DNA from: Peribacillus sp. ACCC06369
GTDB lineage: Bacteria > Bacillota > Bacilli > Bacillales > DSM-1321
Direction: 5' to 3'
NCBI RefSeq assembly: GCF_030348945.1
Contig: NZ_JAUCEN010000002.1
Location: 5,208,001-5,272,000, forward strand
DNA: 64,000 nt
The notes under the pieces were generated by a model, which saw only the letters and a program-made list of their open reading frames with translations, was not told where the DNA came from and made no database searches. Of this stretch, positions 1 through 8,526 are shown one piece after another. The translations under genes were made by a program, and so were the position numbers. Numbering within the stretch: position 1 is the stretch's first letter; every line of letters starts with the position of its first letter.

Positions 1-324
1 AGATAAGAAGCCGATCCCTATTGATATGCGCGAGCCATAAATGACCCTGCTCAAAATATCACGGCCAAATTCATCCGTTCCAAACCAATGTTCCGCAGAT
101 GGTGCCAAATGTTTATCACTTAGCTTTTGTCCCTCAAATGAATAGGGTGCTATTAGCGGTGCGAAGACGGCTATTAAGATGAAAAATAAAACAATCCCCA
201 GACCAACAAGGGCTACTTTATTTTTCTTAAAGCTTTTCCATCCTTCCTTCCAGGGAGAGATGACTTTTTCCTCTGCCTCTTTGGGAGGAAGGATTGGCGA
301 TGTATTCGTTGCTATTTCAGGCAT
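1..324 (-). CDS. Peptide ABC transporter permease, DppC/OppC type (partial)
   Basis: This is the N-terminal 108 codons of an inner-membrane permease; the reading frame stays open to the left edge, so the rest lies outside the window. The ATG is at 324. Residues about 30-55 form the first membrane segment, followed by a periplasmic-side stretch and the FGTDEFGRDI motif typical of DppC/OppC proteins. It is the last visible gene of the operon that also encodes two ATPases, a binding protein and a DppB-type permease, so it should form the permease heterodimer with its upstream neighbour. The substrate class (di- or oligopeptides) is inferred from family and cannot be narrowed. Confidence 0.88.
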   Translation of the reverse strand, partial: MPEIATNTSPILPPKEAEEKVISPWKEGWKSFKKNKVALVGLGIVLFFILIAVFAPLIAPYSFEGQKLSDKHLAPSAEHWFGTDEFGRDILSRVIYGSRISIGIGFLS

Positions 325-336
325 GAGTTTCCCTCC

Positions 337-1341
337 CTATTTATACTTAATCCTAGGATCGATTGCTGCATACAACAAGTCCACAACTAGATTAATCATG
401 ACGAACAGAAAGGCGATGACGAGAATTCCGGACTGTATGACCGGATAGTCCCGAGATAGTATTGCATCATAAATATATGTACCGATACCCGGCCACCCAA
501 AAATGTTTTCCGTTAATATGGCGCCGCCTAAAAGTAATCCTGTCTGAAGGCCGATAACTGTAACCACTGGAATTAAGGCATTCTTAAAGGAATGCTTGTA
601 AACAACCCAAAACATTCTCATTCCCTTGGCACGAGCCGTACGAATGAAATCCGATCTCATAACTTCCAGCATGGACGAACGTGTCATCCTTGCAATAATG
701 GCCATTGGAATGGTCGCAAGCGCAATTCCCGGCAAAATGAGATGTTTGATCACTTCGAAAAACTGATCCACTCTGCCAGCAATGAGTGTATCTATCAAAT
801 ACAGACCGGTTATGGCCTCAACAGGATCCCTGATATTGTCCCGCCCTGTCGTCGGTAGTAAATCCCATTGTATTGAAATGATGTATTGCTCCATTAATCC
901 CAGCCAGAATATAGGCATGGACAAACCAATCAACGCAATAACCATTGCTACATAATCAAACCATGAGTTTTGGAACCAAGCTGATATTATCCCTGCATTC
1001 ACACCTATGACTACTGCAATGATCATGGCGATCAATGCCAGTTCTATCGTGGCCATGAGGTATGGCCCAATTTCTTCAGAAACCGGACTATTCGTTTTTA
1101 ACGATACACCCAGGTCACCCTTTAACAGGCCTGATAAGTAATCCCAAAATTGAATGAACCAAGGTTTATCCAAACCAAGTTCCTTTGTCATTGCAGCGAC
1201 TGCCTCTTCTGTTGCTTGCTGCCCTAGAATCACCTGTGCTGGATTTCCAGGAATCGCCCGAATCATCATGAATACAATAAATGCCATTCCGAGTAACACT
1301 GGAATGAGAGATCCTAAACGTCGTACGGTATAGGAAAACAA
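337..1341 (-). CDS. Peptide ABC transporter permease, DppB/OppB type
   Basis: Membrane subunit of a peptide importer with about six membrane segments. The N-terminus (YTVRRLGSLIPVLLG) and the RAIPGNPA motif near residue 30 are typical of DppB/OppB. The frame is open to an ATG at 1413, but an AAGGCGGGTGA ribosome site sits 5 bases before a TTG at 1341, which gives a 334-residue protein starting at the usual place; I prefer that start. It lies between the binding protein and the DppC-type permease gene, 12 bases before the latter, and is surely co-transcribed with them. Family assignment is secure; exact substrate is unknown. Confidence 0.9.
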   Translation of the reverse strand: MFSYTVRRLGSLIPVLLGMAFIVFMMIRAIPGNPAQVILGQQATEEAVAAMTKELGLDKPWFIQFWDYLSGLLKGDLGVSLKTNSPVSEEIGPYLMATIELALIAMIIAVVIGVNAGIISAWFQNSWFDYVAMVIALIGLSMPIFWLGLMEQYIISIQWDLLPTTGRDNIRDPVEAITGLYLIDTLIAGRVDQFFEVIKHLILPGIALATIPMAIIARMTRSSMLEVMRSDFIRTARAKGMRMFWVVYKHSFKNALIPVVTVIGLQTGLLLGGAILTENIFGWPGIGTYIYDAILSRDYPVIQSGILVIAFLFVMINLVVDLLYAAIDPRIKYK

Positions 1342-1456
1342 AACAATCACCCGCCTTTTAAATAAGGGTCCTTCGAAGCGCCCTCGATCATTTTGAAATG
1401 CATTCCATAACAAAACCGGGAAGCATGCAAGATTCCATACTACCCGGTTCGTACGG

Positions 1457-3073
1457 TTAATTTTCTAGAGAAACATTCACAAGGGATTGAGAACCAGTTG
1501 GATGTGGAACAAACCCTTTGACTGTCTTAGATCCGGCTAGCTGCGGTAAAGAGTGGACAAGTGGAACCCATGGAGCTTCATCATGGATGATTTCCTGAGC
1601 TTTTCCATATAACTCATTACGCTTGGCTTCATCTGCCGTGGACTGGGCTTCAATCAGTAGCTCATGAACTTCATCGTTTGCATAACGGGCATAGTTGTTG
1701 GAGCCGATATTATCTTTATCCAATAATGTATAAAGGAAGTTATCCGCATCTCCATTATCGCCTGTCCAGCCCATCATGAAGGATTGAGCTTCACCAGCCT
1801 GCACTTTCTCTAAATATGCAGCCCATTCGTACGAAACGATATTAGCTTCGATGCCGACTTGTTTTAGGCTTGCTTGAATGGCTTCAGCCACTTTTTGACC
1901 ATCTGGCATATATGGGCGCGGTACCGGCATTGCCCAAAGGTCCATTTTAAACCCGTCTTCAAGTCCAGCTTGTTTAAGCAGTTCTTTCGCTTTTTCTACA
2001 TCGTAATCATAGTCTTCGACTTTGTCATTGTAGCCAGAAACGGATGGCGGCATAGGATTCTTGGCAGGCTCTGCAGTGCCTTCATAAAAATTATCAATGA
2101 TTTCCTTTTTGTTGATCAAATGCGAGATTGCTTGACGTACTTCTTTCTTGTCGAATGGTGCTTTCTCAACATTGAAAGCAAAGTACCCGACGTTCATGGA
2201 TGCACGTTCGAATATTTGCAGTTTGTCATCTCCTGTAACCTTACTGATATCACTTGGGTTCAACCCGTCCATCAGGTCGATTTCACCCTTGATTGCAGCA
2301 TTTAAACGCGCAGAGTTATCTTTAATGACCTTAAACGTGATTCCATCAAGTTTTGGCAGTCCATCTTGCCAATAGTCATCGTTTTTCACCACTTCAATCG
2401 TATCGCCAGGTTTCCATGATTTGAATTTGAAAGGACCTGTACCAGATGGATTCTTGGTGAAGCTGTCTCCCTCTTTTTCAAATCCAGTCGGACTGGCTAT
2501 TGCAAATGTAGGCATGGCAAGGTTTTTCAGGAATGGAGCCTGCGGACGGTTCAAAGTGAATTCCACCGTGCTTTCATCGATAGCTTTTACTTCTTTGATC
2601 ACATGGCCCTCATCACCTTCAAATCCTCCGAACATGGAAGCATAGTAAGCAAATTTACCTTCATCCTTACTTTGCGCCCAGCGTTGAAAGTTTTTTACGA
2701 CCGCATCTGCATTGAAATCAGTACCATCATGGAACTTGATGCCGGTTTTCAATTTGAATGTGTATGTTTTTGCGTCATCGGACACTTCCCATGATTCTGC
2801 AAGACCCTGATTAATTTCCGTATCATCTTCCCCATATTTCACAAGCGTTTCAAAAATCTGCTGTGTGACGATGAATGATTCTCCATCGGTTACGATAGCT
2901 GGGTCAAGACCGACCGCATCTCCGCCTTTACCGTAAATCAATACGCCGCCTTTTGCATCACTCGATCCCCCTTTACCATCATCTTTCTCTTTTGATGTAG
3001 ACGAGGAGCATCCCGCAAGCGCTAGTGAAAGAGCCAGGATACCAGTCAACAATAAAGCTAATGTTTTCTTCAT
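1457..3073 (-). CDS. Peptide ABC transporter substrate-binding lipoprotein (SBP_bac_5)
   Basis: Extracytoplasmic solute-binding protein of the peptide/opine/nickel family 5, which captures peptides and delivers them to the two permeases encoded downstream. The start is ATG 3073 after GGGGGAAGA; an in-frame extension to 3133 has no ribosome site. A lipoprotein signal peptide ends in LAGC with the lipidated Cys at residue 22, followed by a Ser/Lys/Gly linker. Characteristic stretches are visible, such as LAESWEVSDDAKTYTF and FKLKTGIKFHDGTDF near the N-lobe. At 538 residues it is the normal length. It sits between the second ATPase gene and the DppB-type permease. The ligand could be di- or oligopeptides. 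Confidence 0.92.
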   Translation of the reverse strand: MKKTLALLLTGILALSLALAGCSSSTSKEKDDGKGGSSDAKGGVLIYGKGGDAVGLDPAIVTDGESFIVTQQIFETLVKYGEDDTEINQGLAESWEVSDDAKTYTFKLKTGIKFHDGTDFNADAVVKNFQRWAQSKDEGKFAYYASMFGGFEGDEGHVIKEVKAIDESTVEFTLNRPQAPFLKNLAMPTFAIASPTGFEKEGDSFTKNPSGTGPFKFKSWKPGDTIEVVKNDDYWQDGLPKLDGITFKVIKDNSARLNAAIKGEIDLMDGLNPSDISKVTGDDKLQIFERASMNVGYFAFNVEKAPFDKKEVRQAISHLINKKEIIDNFYEGTAEPAKNPMPPSVSGYNDKVEDYDYDVEKAKELLKQAGLEDGFKMDLWAMPVPRPYMPDGQKVAEAIQASLKQVGIEANIVSYEWAAYLEKVQAGEAQSFMMGWTGDNGDADNFLYTLLDKDNIGSNNYARYANDEVHELLIEAQSTADEAKRNELYGKAQEIIHDEAPWVPLVHSLPQLAGSKTVKGFVPHPTGSQSLVNVSLEN

Positions 3074-3114
3074 ATTCTTCCCCCTTATTTTTGCGAATAT
3101 ATGTATACGTCGTG

Positions 3115-4083
3115 TCAATTGTATAAATGACAAGCAACGTAGTGACCAGGTTTATGTTCATGCAGGATTGGCTTTTCCGTTTTGCACTCTACCATGGCTT
3201 TCGGACACCTCGTATGGAATGGACAGCCGCCAGGCGGGTTTGATGGGCTTGGAACATCTCCCTGCAGGATTACCCTATCCCCCTTGTATTCCACATCCGG
3301 GATCGGTACGGCCGATAATAAAGCCTGGGTATATGGGTGAAGGGGATCTTCATAAAGTCCCTCACTTTCCGTCAATTCAACTATATGTCCAAGATACATC
3401 ACACCGACACGGTCGGAGATATGCCTTACCACTCCAAGATCATGGGCAATGAATAAGTAGGTCAAATCAAAATCTTCCTGCAAATCCTGCAGGAGATTCA
3501 AGACCTGGGCCTGAATCGAAACATCCAGTGCAGATACGGGCTCATCGGCGATGATCAGCTTGGGGTTTACGGCAAGTGCCCTCGCAATGCCAATACGCTG
3601 CCGCTGGCCACCACTGAATTGATGCGGATACCTTTTAGCATGGTAACTGCTTAAGCCAACAACCTTAAGGAGTTCCTGTACACGGGCCTTTCGCGTCTTT
3701 TTATCTTTAACCCCATGGACGATGAGCGGCTCTTCCAATATTTTTTCAATAGTATGCCTGGGATTGAGGGAAGCGAATGGGTCCTGGAAGACCATCTGCA
3801 TTTCACGGCGCATCTTTCTCATTTCACGGGAAGATAAAGCCGTCAGGTCTTTTCCTTCGAAATAAACGTTCCCCTCACTCGGCTCAAGCAATCGAAGCAA
3901 TAATCTTCCCGTTGTCGACTTTCCGCAACCGCTTTCTCCGACAAGGCCTAAAGTTTCCCCTTTATAAATGGAAAAAGACAAACCATCCACTGCCTTGACC
4001 TCTCCAATGGTCTTTCCTAGAACCCCTCCTTTAATTGGAAAATGTTTCTTTAGGTTTTCTACCTTAACCAATGTTTGATTCAT
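3115..4083 (-). CDS. Peptide ABC transporter ATPase, DppF/OppF type
   Basis: Cytoplasmic nucleotide-binding subunit that powers peptide import. Walker A GESGCGKS is at residues 49-56, followed by the signature FSGGQRQR and Walker B LIIADEP. The C-terminus has the oligopeptide-transporter extension with the cysteine pattern CPFHTRC...C, which in some DppD/F proteins binds an iron-sulfur cluster (family knowledge). The start is ATG 4083 after AAAGGAGCT; the track of open frame continues to 4143 without a ribosome site. It overlaps the upstream ATPase gene by 20 bases, which suggests translational coupling. It pairs with that ATPase as a heterodimer. Confidence 0.92.
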   Translation of the reverse strand: MNQTLVKVENLKKHFPIKGGVLGKTIGEVKAVDGLSFSIYKGETLGLVGESGCGKSTTGRLLLRLLEPSEGNVYFEGKDLTALSSREMRKMRREMQMVFQDPFASLNPRHTIEKILEEPLIVHGVKDKKTRKARVQELLKVVGLSSYHAKRYPHQFSGGQRQRIGIARALAVNPKLIIADEPVSALDVSIQAQVLNLLQDLQEDFDLTYLFIAHDLGVVRHISDRVGVMYLGHIVELTESEGLYEDPLHPYTQALLSAVPIPDVEYKGDRVILQGDVPSPSNPPGGCPFHTRCPKAMVECKTEKPILHEHKPGHYVACHLYN

Positions 4084-5068
4084 GCAGGGCAGCTCCTTTC
4101 CCATCTTCATACAGCCAGCAACGAACATGCTGGCCCTCATCAAATTTCATAAGAGACGGTGTCTCATTCAAACATCGCTCCATGGCATGGGAGCACCGAG
4201 GGGCAAACTGGCAACCGAGGCTGCTTGTCCCAGGTTTTGGAACATTACCCGGTATCGAGTAAAGTCGCTCTTTCTTTATCCGCATATCCGGAATCGACTG
4301 AAGTAATCCGACCGTATAAGGATGCTTAGGATTTTGGAAAATCGTTTGCACATTTCCTTCCTCTATTACCTTGCCGGCATACATGACAATGACACGTTCA
4401 CACATTTGCGCCACAACGCCAAGATCATGGGTAATCATCATGATTGCTGTATCTGTTTCTTTATTTAAATTCTTCATTAACTCTAGGATTTGTGCCTGGA
4501 TCGTCACATCCAAAGCCGTTGTCGGTTCATCGGCTATAAGGAGTTTCGGCTCACAGATCATGGCCATTGCTATCATGACCCTTTGTCTCATTCCACCTGA
4601 AAGTTGATGCGGATATTCATCAATCAATTCCTCGGCACGACCAAGGCCAACCAGCTTCAACATTTCTACCACTCTTTGCCGAGCCTGCTTTTTGTTCCAT
4701 TTTTTATGTATCCGAAGCGTCTCCACCAACTGCTCGCCAATAGTGAACACAGGATTCAAACTTGTCATCGGTTCCTGGAATATCATCGCTATATCATTCC
4801 CGCGAATTTTTCTCATTTTCGCTTCAGAGGCATTTGCGATATTCTCTCCTTTAAAAAGGATTTCTCCCTCCACCTTACCAGCAGGTGAAGAAACCAGACC
4901 CATGATGGACAAAGAAGTTACGCTTTTTCCGCATCCTGATTCTCCTACAATACCTAAAACTTCACCAGGATTGACGTGAAAATCGATTGAATTCACGACA
5001 GGGATCACCCCATCGTCAGTACGAAAACTGGTTCGCAGCCCACTCACCTTAATAATTGGTTCGTCCAT
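4064..5068 (-). CDS. Peptide ABC transporter ATPase, DppD/OppD type
   Basis: First gene of the peptide-transporter operon and partner of the DppF-type ATPase. Walker A GESGCGKS is at residues 42-49, signature LSGGMRQR and Walker B LLIADEP follow, and the C-terminal extension carries CQFAPRC...C. The start is ATG 5068 with AGGAAGTGA 6 bases upstream; an extension to 5101 is possible but lacks a ribosome site. Ahead of it lie a sigma-A-like promoter and a CodY-like operator, so the operon is probably induced when branched-chain amino acids and GTP are low. The ATPase-first gene order differs from the B. subtilis dpp and opp operons. Confidence 0.92.
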   Translation of the reverse strand: MDEPIIKVSGLRTSFRTDDGVIPVVNSIDFHVNPGEVLGIVGESGCGKSVTSLSIMGLVSSPAGKVEGEILFKGENIANASEAKMRKIRGNDIAMIFQEPMTSLNPVFTIGEQLVETLRIHKKWNKKQARQRVVEMLKLVGLGRAEELIDEYPHQLSGGMRQRVMIAMAMICEPKLLIADEPTTALDVTIQAQILELMKNLNKETDTAIMMITHDLGVVAQMCERVIVMYAGKVIEEGNVQTIFQNPKHPYTVGLLQSIPDMRIKKERLYSIPGNVPKPGTSSLGCQFAPRCSHAMERCLNETPSLMKFDEGQHVRCWLYEDGKGAALHESNIG

Positions 5069-5117
5069 CAAATCACTTCCTATATATAACTTTTTTTCCA
5101 ATTATATTATTGGGTTT

Positions 5118-5146
5118 ATTATTGCATCAAAATTAAAATATTACAA
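5118..5146 (-). promoter_or_regulatory. Candidate sigma-A promoter of the peptide-transporter operon
   Basis: On the minus strand TTGTAA, 17 bases, AATAAT. The -10 matches 5 of 6 and the -35 4 of 6 consensus bases. It lies about 50 bases before the ATPase start in very AT-rich DNA, so chance matches are possible. Confidence 0.45.
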
Positions 5147-5148
5147 TA

Positions 5149-5163
5149 TATTTTCTAAAAATT
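5149..5163 (-). promoter_or_regulatory. CodY-box-like operator
   Basis: TATTTTCTAAAAATT (plus-strand reading) matches the CodY consensus AATTTTCWGAAAATT at 13 of 15 positions. It begins three bases beyond the -35 hexamer of the candidate operon promoter. CodY represses dpp-type peptide transporters in B. subtilis, so both position and target fit. Confidence 0.55.
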
Positions 5164-5213
5164 CTAACTTGACAGAATAATTTTTTTATTTTATTTAAAT
5201 TCACACATTTTGG

Positions 5214-5243
5214 CATAAAAAAAAAGACTGCTTGTTTGCAGTC
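5214..5243 (-). terminator. Rho-independent terminator of the ssb transcript
   Basis: On the minus strand GACTGC, a 6-base loop, GCAGTC, then a run of about ten T residues. It follows the ssb and small-ORF group and isolates it from the peptide-transporter operon. Confidence 0.7.
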
Positions 5244-5389
5244 ATTAAAGGAAGGGAATCAGAAAACTTGATTCCATATGAGGGTAAATCGGAGTTCCCA
5301 GCGAGGAAAAAGCTATATTAGCCTTTGGGGAATGAAGGGGTGAAAATGAACTCTATATACTACAGTCAAGCTTAACGGAATTTTTCCCG

Positions 5390-5524
5390 TCATCGAAATA
5401 TTTTACGCATTTGTTCAAGTGCTGAAATACGTTGCATTAATTTTTCATTATGTTCATATAAATACTTGTTTTGTTTATCCAATTGAGTATGCTTCAAATT
5501 AATCTGTACTAATTCATGATTCAT
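5390..5524 (-). CDS. Possible small coiled-coil protein, 44 residues
   Basis: A 44-codon frame starts at ATG 5524, overlapping the last 11 bases of the preceding small ORF, and ends in TGA at 5390. The product is Lys/Glu/Gln-rich with hydrophobic residues spaced as in an amphipathic helix (LMQRISALEQMRKIF at the end). No clear ribosome site precedes it, so expression would depend on coupling to the upstream frame. I do not recognise a family. It is listed because the frame is positioned like a third gene of the ssb operon and ends before that operon's terminator; it may still be spurious. Confidence 0.4.
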   Translation of the reverse strand: MNHELVQINLKHTQLDKQNKYLYEHNEKLMQRISALEQMRKIFR

Positions 5525-5660
5525 TATTGGAAGTTTTCACATGGGTCTTCCCCAGATGATGGATTAAATCACTAATGAGTTCTTCCATCCGCTTTTTCTT
5601 TTGTATGGTCTTATAAAGCTTGCCTGCTCCTGCCCAGGCAAGCTTCATATCCTCACACAT
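5514..5660 (-). CDS. Hypothetical small protein downstream of ssb, 48 residues
   Basis: ATG 5660 follows GGAGGTTGATC, a near-ideal ribosome site. The open frame continues upstream into ssb to 5735, but those codons would lie inside the ssb coding region. The 48-residue product begins MCEDMKLAWAGAGKLY and is rich in Lys, Glu and His with no membrane segment. I recognise no family. It starts 19 bases after the ssb stop and is presumably co-transcribed with it; whether it takes part in DNA uptake or is unrelated cannot be told from the sequence. Confidence 0.6.
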   Translation of the reverse strand: MCEDMKLAWAGAGKLYKTIQKKKRMEELISDLIHHLGKTHVKTSNNES

Positions 5661-5679
5661 GATCAACCTCCACATAAGT

Positions 5680-6042
5680 CTATAAACCAATATGTTCAAT
5701 CTCCTTGGGCTTAACATCTTTTTGTTTAGACCCAATGAATTGAACCCTCTCGGCGACTACTTCAGTTACATATACATATTTACCCTCCTGATTTTCATAT
5801 CTCCTTGTTTGTATTCTGCCAGTTATGCCGATTATGGCACCTTTTTTACAATACTGAGCAGTATTTTCAGCCGACTTTTTCCATATGATACACTGTACGA
5901 AGTCCGCCTCATAGTCACCAACAGTATTACGGAAGTTCCGGTTGACTGCTAATGTGATATTGGAAACAGCCTTGCCGTCGGGTGTGTATCTTAATTCGGG
6001 ATCCTTCGTAAGCCTGCCGACGAGGGTAACTTGGTTAATCAT
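5680..6042 (-). CDS. ssbB: Single-stranded DNA-binding protein, short competence type
   Basis: Single OB-fold SSB that coats single-stranded DNA. The N-terminus [20 protein letters not shown] and the GRIQTRRYE segment are diagnostic. At 120 residues it has the OB domain but ends EIEHIGL, without the Gln/Pro-rich linker and the acidic DDDIPF-like tip of the housekeeping SsbA that recruits partner proteins. That, and its position next to ywpF as in B. subtilis, point to the SsbB (YwpH) type made during competence. A ComK-box-like sequence lies about 120 bases upstream. The essential ssbA gene would be elsewhere on the chromosome. Confidence 0.88.
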   Translation of the reverse strand: MINQVTLVGRLTKDPELRYTPDGKAVSNITLAVNRNFRNTVGDYEADFVQCIIWKKSAENTAQYCKKGAIIGITGRIQTRRYENQEGKYVYVTEVVAERVQFIGSKQKDVKPKEIEHIGL

Positions 6043-6139
6043 TTTTTCACTCCTTCCTCTCTAATATGCTTTTATCATACTCTTTCTTCCATCGATTAAA
6101 AAATGAAGAAAATGGGCTTATTACACCCTTTTTCTTCTT

Positions 6140-6174
6140 AAAAAACCGTTTGAACTGATGCAAAATCATTTTTT
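6140..6174. promoter_or_regulatory. ComK-box-like AT-boxes upstream of ssbB
   Basis: AAAA-N5-TTTT at 6162-6174 is an exact AT-box. A weaker AAAA-N5-TTTG at 6140-6152 lies nine bases away. ComK binds pairs of such boxes about 8, 18 or 31 bases apart at competence genes including ssbB in B. subtilis. The region is AT-rich, so this is suggestive only. Confidence 0.4.
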
Positions 6175-6409
6175 GTCGATCAAAATTTAATAAAAAACGA
6201 ATAGTTAACAAAATTAAATATTTTGCAAATTTTTATTCAATCCTTCATAATTTAGACAATTGTTGGGTTTTCATTTCATTAAGGGACTGTTTTTTAGTAT
6301 GATATAATTACCTTTAAAAGGATTAATCGATATGAACCATTCCGGAAGATTAAAATTTACGTTTAAGAGCGGTAATTACCACTCTTCTGGCAAGAAACGG
6401 AGGAATTAG

Positions 6410-6844
6410 ATGAAATCATTTAAATTGATCTCGTTGCAAATTGTTACTGAGAATTTAAACTTGATTGATATTGCATTAACAGATGGACTGATTATAAATA
6501 AAGAAAACGACGCTAGATCATGGTTACTTGAGGCCTTTGTAGAAGAAAATCATTTCAAAGAGCTTGAACCCTCACTTCCAAATATAGACGGAGAGGTATA
6601 TATCCAAGCCGTCATTACCAAAAAGGACAATGAACCGGCCCTGTTTCACACTGCTTTACGCACAATAAGAAAAGTAGGTAACCATTATAGCCTCTTATTC
6701 GTTGGTCACATCCAAAAAACGCGGAGCAAATATGCAGAACTCCTTCTAGAAGATTTGGTCCAAAAGGGTCTTGCCGGCGATGAATTAATAAAAGAGTTCA
6801 AGCAAAAAATCCGCTCAAAGCCTAAATTGGCAACAAATAAATAA
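6410..6844 (+). CDS. ywpF: YwpF-like protein
   Basis: A 144-residue soluble protein that I recognise as YwpF-like from its N-terminus (MKSFKLISLQIV) and its place next to ssbB, as in B. subtilis. There are no membrane segments or known catalytic motifs. It reads away from ssbB on the plus strand; GGAGGAATTAG precedes the ATG, a strong ribosome site, and TATAAT at 6303-6308 could be a -10 element. The molecular role is not established in the family as far as I know. A bidirectional hairpin closes the gene. Confidence 0.8.
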   Translation: MKSFKLISLQIVTENLNLIDIALTDGLIINKENDARSWLLEAFVEENHFKELEPSLPNIDGEVYIQAVITKKDNEPALFHTALRTIRKVGNHYSLLFVGHIQKTRSKYAELLLEDLVQKGLAGDELIKEFKQKIRSKPKLATNK

Positions 6845-6888
6845 AAATCCTTCCCATAATTCCCATCCCCTAATCGAATGGACATAAA

Positions 6889-6945
6889 AAAGACTGACTT
6901 AGACGAATAAGGATGTAAATCCTCTTCTTAACTAAGCCAGTCTTC
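6889..6945. terminator. Probable bidirectional terminator
   Basis: AAGACTGACTTAG and its inverted copy CTAAGCCAGTCTT are separated by about 29 bases, with A-rich DNA on the left and TCTTTG on the right. It sits between the convergent ywpF and lipoprotein genes and could serve both. Confidence 0.6.
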
Positions 6946-6963
6946 TTTGTCAATCTAAGCTAA

Positions 6964-7266
6964 TTACTTATTGTTGTCGCCCTTTTTTTCAGCGTCTTCA
7001 ATCAAGTCATCGGCATCATTATCAACGTTATTATCAACGTCATTCTCGTCGTTATCAAGCACTCCATTATCATTATCATTATCATTCATGTCCTTATCAT
7101 CCGTGCCGTTGTTATCATCTGTACCGTTGTTATCATCTTCAATGATGTTGTTATCTTCTTCTGGTGCGGGATTGTTGTTGTTGTCATCATTATCCGTTCC
7201 ACATCCAGCAAGGAACATAATGGATAATAAAGATCCCCCAAGTAGTGCAAAAATTTTCTTCATCAT
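6964..7266 (-). CDS. Asp/Asn-rich low-complexity lipoprotein
   Basis: ATG 7266 follows GGGAGG nine bases upstream; a longer frame to 7296 includes the ribosome site and is unlikely. The 100-residue product has a signal peptide with lipobox FLAGC (Cys at residue 22) and a mature part made almost only of Asp, Asn, Glu and Gly, with short repeats such as DDNNGT. Such a chain should be disordered, highly acidic and tethered outside the membrane. I recognise no catalytic family. It could bind divalent cations or act as a surface spacer, but this is speculation. It is a single-gene unit between fabZ and ywpF. Confidence 0.75.
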   Translation of the reverse strand: MMKKIFALLGGSLLSIMFLAGCGTDNDDNNNNPAPEEDNNIIEDDNNGTDDNNGTDDKDMNDNDNDNGVLDNDENDVDNNVDNDADDLIEDAEKKGDNNK

Positions 7267-7378
7267 TATTGGCAACCTCCCTTCTTTCTTTATCATTAGC
7301 TATTTTGCCCGAATGTGAAAATAACTTGCGTCCTATTTTAAATTTAAAAAGAAAATCCGCTTATTGGAATTTAATCAT

Positions 7379-7410
7379 TAAAAAATGCCGGACATAAAAA
7401 TGTCCGGCAT
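7379..7410 (-). terminator. Rho-independent terminator after fabZ
   Basis: A perfect 11-base stem (ATGCCGGACAT / ATGTCCGGCAT) is followed on the minus strand by six T residues. A weaker hairpin, TTGCTTT/AAAGCAA, lies at about 7445-7461 between it and the fabZ stop. Confidence 0.85.
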
Positions 7411-7562
7411 TCAAAGGGAGAATAGAAAATTCTAAAAACCGCTCTTGCTTTAAAAAAGCAATGCAGTGCTATTTATATACACCGCTTCATGCTTCCATAA
7501 ACCATTTTTTTGAAAAATATAGTTAAATTAGTCCCGTTCCCGGAAAATGAATGCATTACTTC

Positions 7563-7991
7563 TTATTTGTCACCAAAAGCAAACATGATATCGGCTTCAC
7601 ATGCTGTTTCCCCATCTACCGTTGCCACTGCTTTTCCTTTACCCATTGACCCTCTCATACGCACTATTTCCACTTCAAGACGTAGTTGATCACCTGGTTT
7701 TACTTGCTTTTTAAAACGGCAATTATCAATCCCAGCGAAAAATGCAAGCCGTCCTTTGTATTCTTCTTGTTTCAAAACGGCTACAGCGCCAACTTGCGCT
7801 AATGCCTCTACAATTAACACACCAGGCATAACTGGGTAATCGGGAAAATGACCATTAAAGAATTCTTCATTTGCCGAGACATTCTTCAATCCCACCGCTC
7901 TTTTCCCTTCATCTATTTCTATGATCCGGTCCACTAATAAAAACGGATAACGATGCGGAATAATTTCCTTTATTTGTGTGATATCAAGCAT
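7563..7991 (-). CDS. fabZ: 3-hydroxyacyl-ACP dehydratase FabZ
   Basis: Dehydrates beta-hydroxyacyl-ACP to trans-2-enoyl-ACP in type II fatty-acid synthesis. The hot-dog fold signature is complete: catalytic His48 in GHFP and Glu62 in VEALAQ, with the N-terminal [13 protein letters not shown] motif. At 142 residues it matches the family length. ATG 7991 has AGGAGG upstream. It sits downstream of flhO/flhP and the EpuA-family gene, the same arrangement as B. subtilis ywpB. A strong terminator follows. Nothing unusual is seen. Confidence 0.96.
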   Translation of the reverse strand: MLDITQIKEIIPHRYPFLLVDRIIEIDEGKRAVGLKNVSANEEFFNGHFPDYPVMPGVLIVEALAQVGAVAVLKQEEYKGRLAFFAGIDNCRFKKQVKPGDQLRLEVEIVRMRGSMGKGKAVATVDGETACEADIMFAFGDK

Positions 7992-8036
7992 ATTTGTTCC
8001 TCCTATGAATTCAAAATTTCAAATATAACGTAAACT

Positions 8037-8061
8037 CGCCCCTGTCATGAAGACAGAGGCG
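8037..8061 (-). other. Stem-loop between the EpuA-family gene and fabZ
   Basis: CGCCTCTGTC and GACAGGGGCG form a 10-base stem with one mismatch, but no T run follows on the minus strand. It lies in the short leader of fabZ and may be an mRNA processing or stability element, or a weak terminator. Confidence 0.35.
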
Positions 8062-8117
8062 TAGTTGCCATGTAATATAAATCCGATAATGACAGCAACT
8101 ACTCAAAAAACATGGAA

Positions 8118-8372
8118 CTACGCGCCCTTGTTCACTATATCAATAATATGGGTCCATGTGGATTTTTGGAAAACATCCATTGCATGTCCTCCACCGATCA
8201 CACTGTATCCCAATAGTGCCCCGGATAATACAGCAATGAAAATCAATCCGATAACAATGAGTAAACGAAGCCAAATTGGCAAAAGCCGGACCTTGATTCT
8301 ACGATTCGGTTTCGTCTCAACTTCCTTTATCTCTTCTTCAATTTGTTGTCTCATTACACGATTTTGTTCCAT
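8118..8372 (-). CDS. EpuA-family small membrane protein (annotated DNA-directed RNA polymerase subunit beta)
   Basis: An 84-residue protein with a charged N-terminal cytoplasmic region (residues 1-32, many Glu, Lys and Arg), one membrane segment at about 33-57 and a short outer tail. The RLLPIWLRLLIVI stretch and its position between flhP and fabZ match the EpuA family (PF11772), which databases label as an RNA polymerase beta subunit although it has no similarity to RpoB catalytic parts. Role uncertain; membrane location is what the sequence supports. Confidence 0.75.
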   Translation of the reverse strand: MEQNRVMRQQIEEEIKEVETKPNRRIKVRLLPIWLRLLIVIGLIFIAVLSGALLGYSVIGGGHAMDVFQKSTWTHIIDIVNKGA

Positions 8373-8526
8373 ATTGAATGTGAAAGCTCCTTTTAAGAAA
8401 ACTCGCCGACTGATTTTAGAAATTCAGCAGCTATGCAAAAATGATAGGCACGAATGATTCTGTTATGAATTCATTATAACCGATTTGCTCTAATTCCGCA
8501 GGGAGACATTTTATTTACCAGATACC

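Noticed and set aside
6971..7318. Plus-strand frame of Ser/Leu repeats
   Set aside because: It is the antisense shadow of the Asp/Asn-rich lipoprotein.
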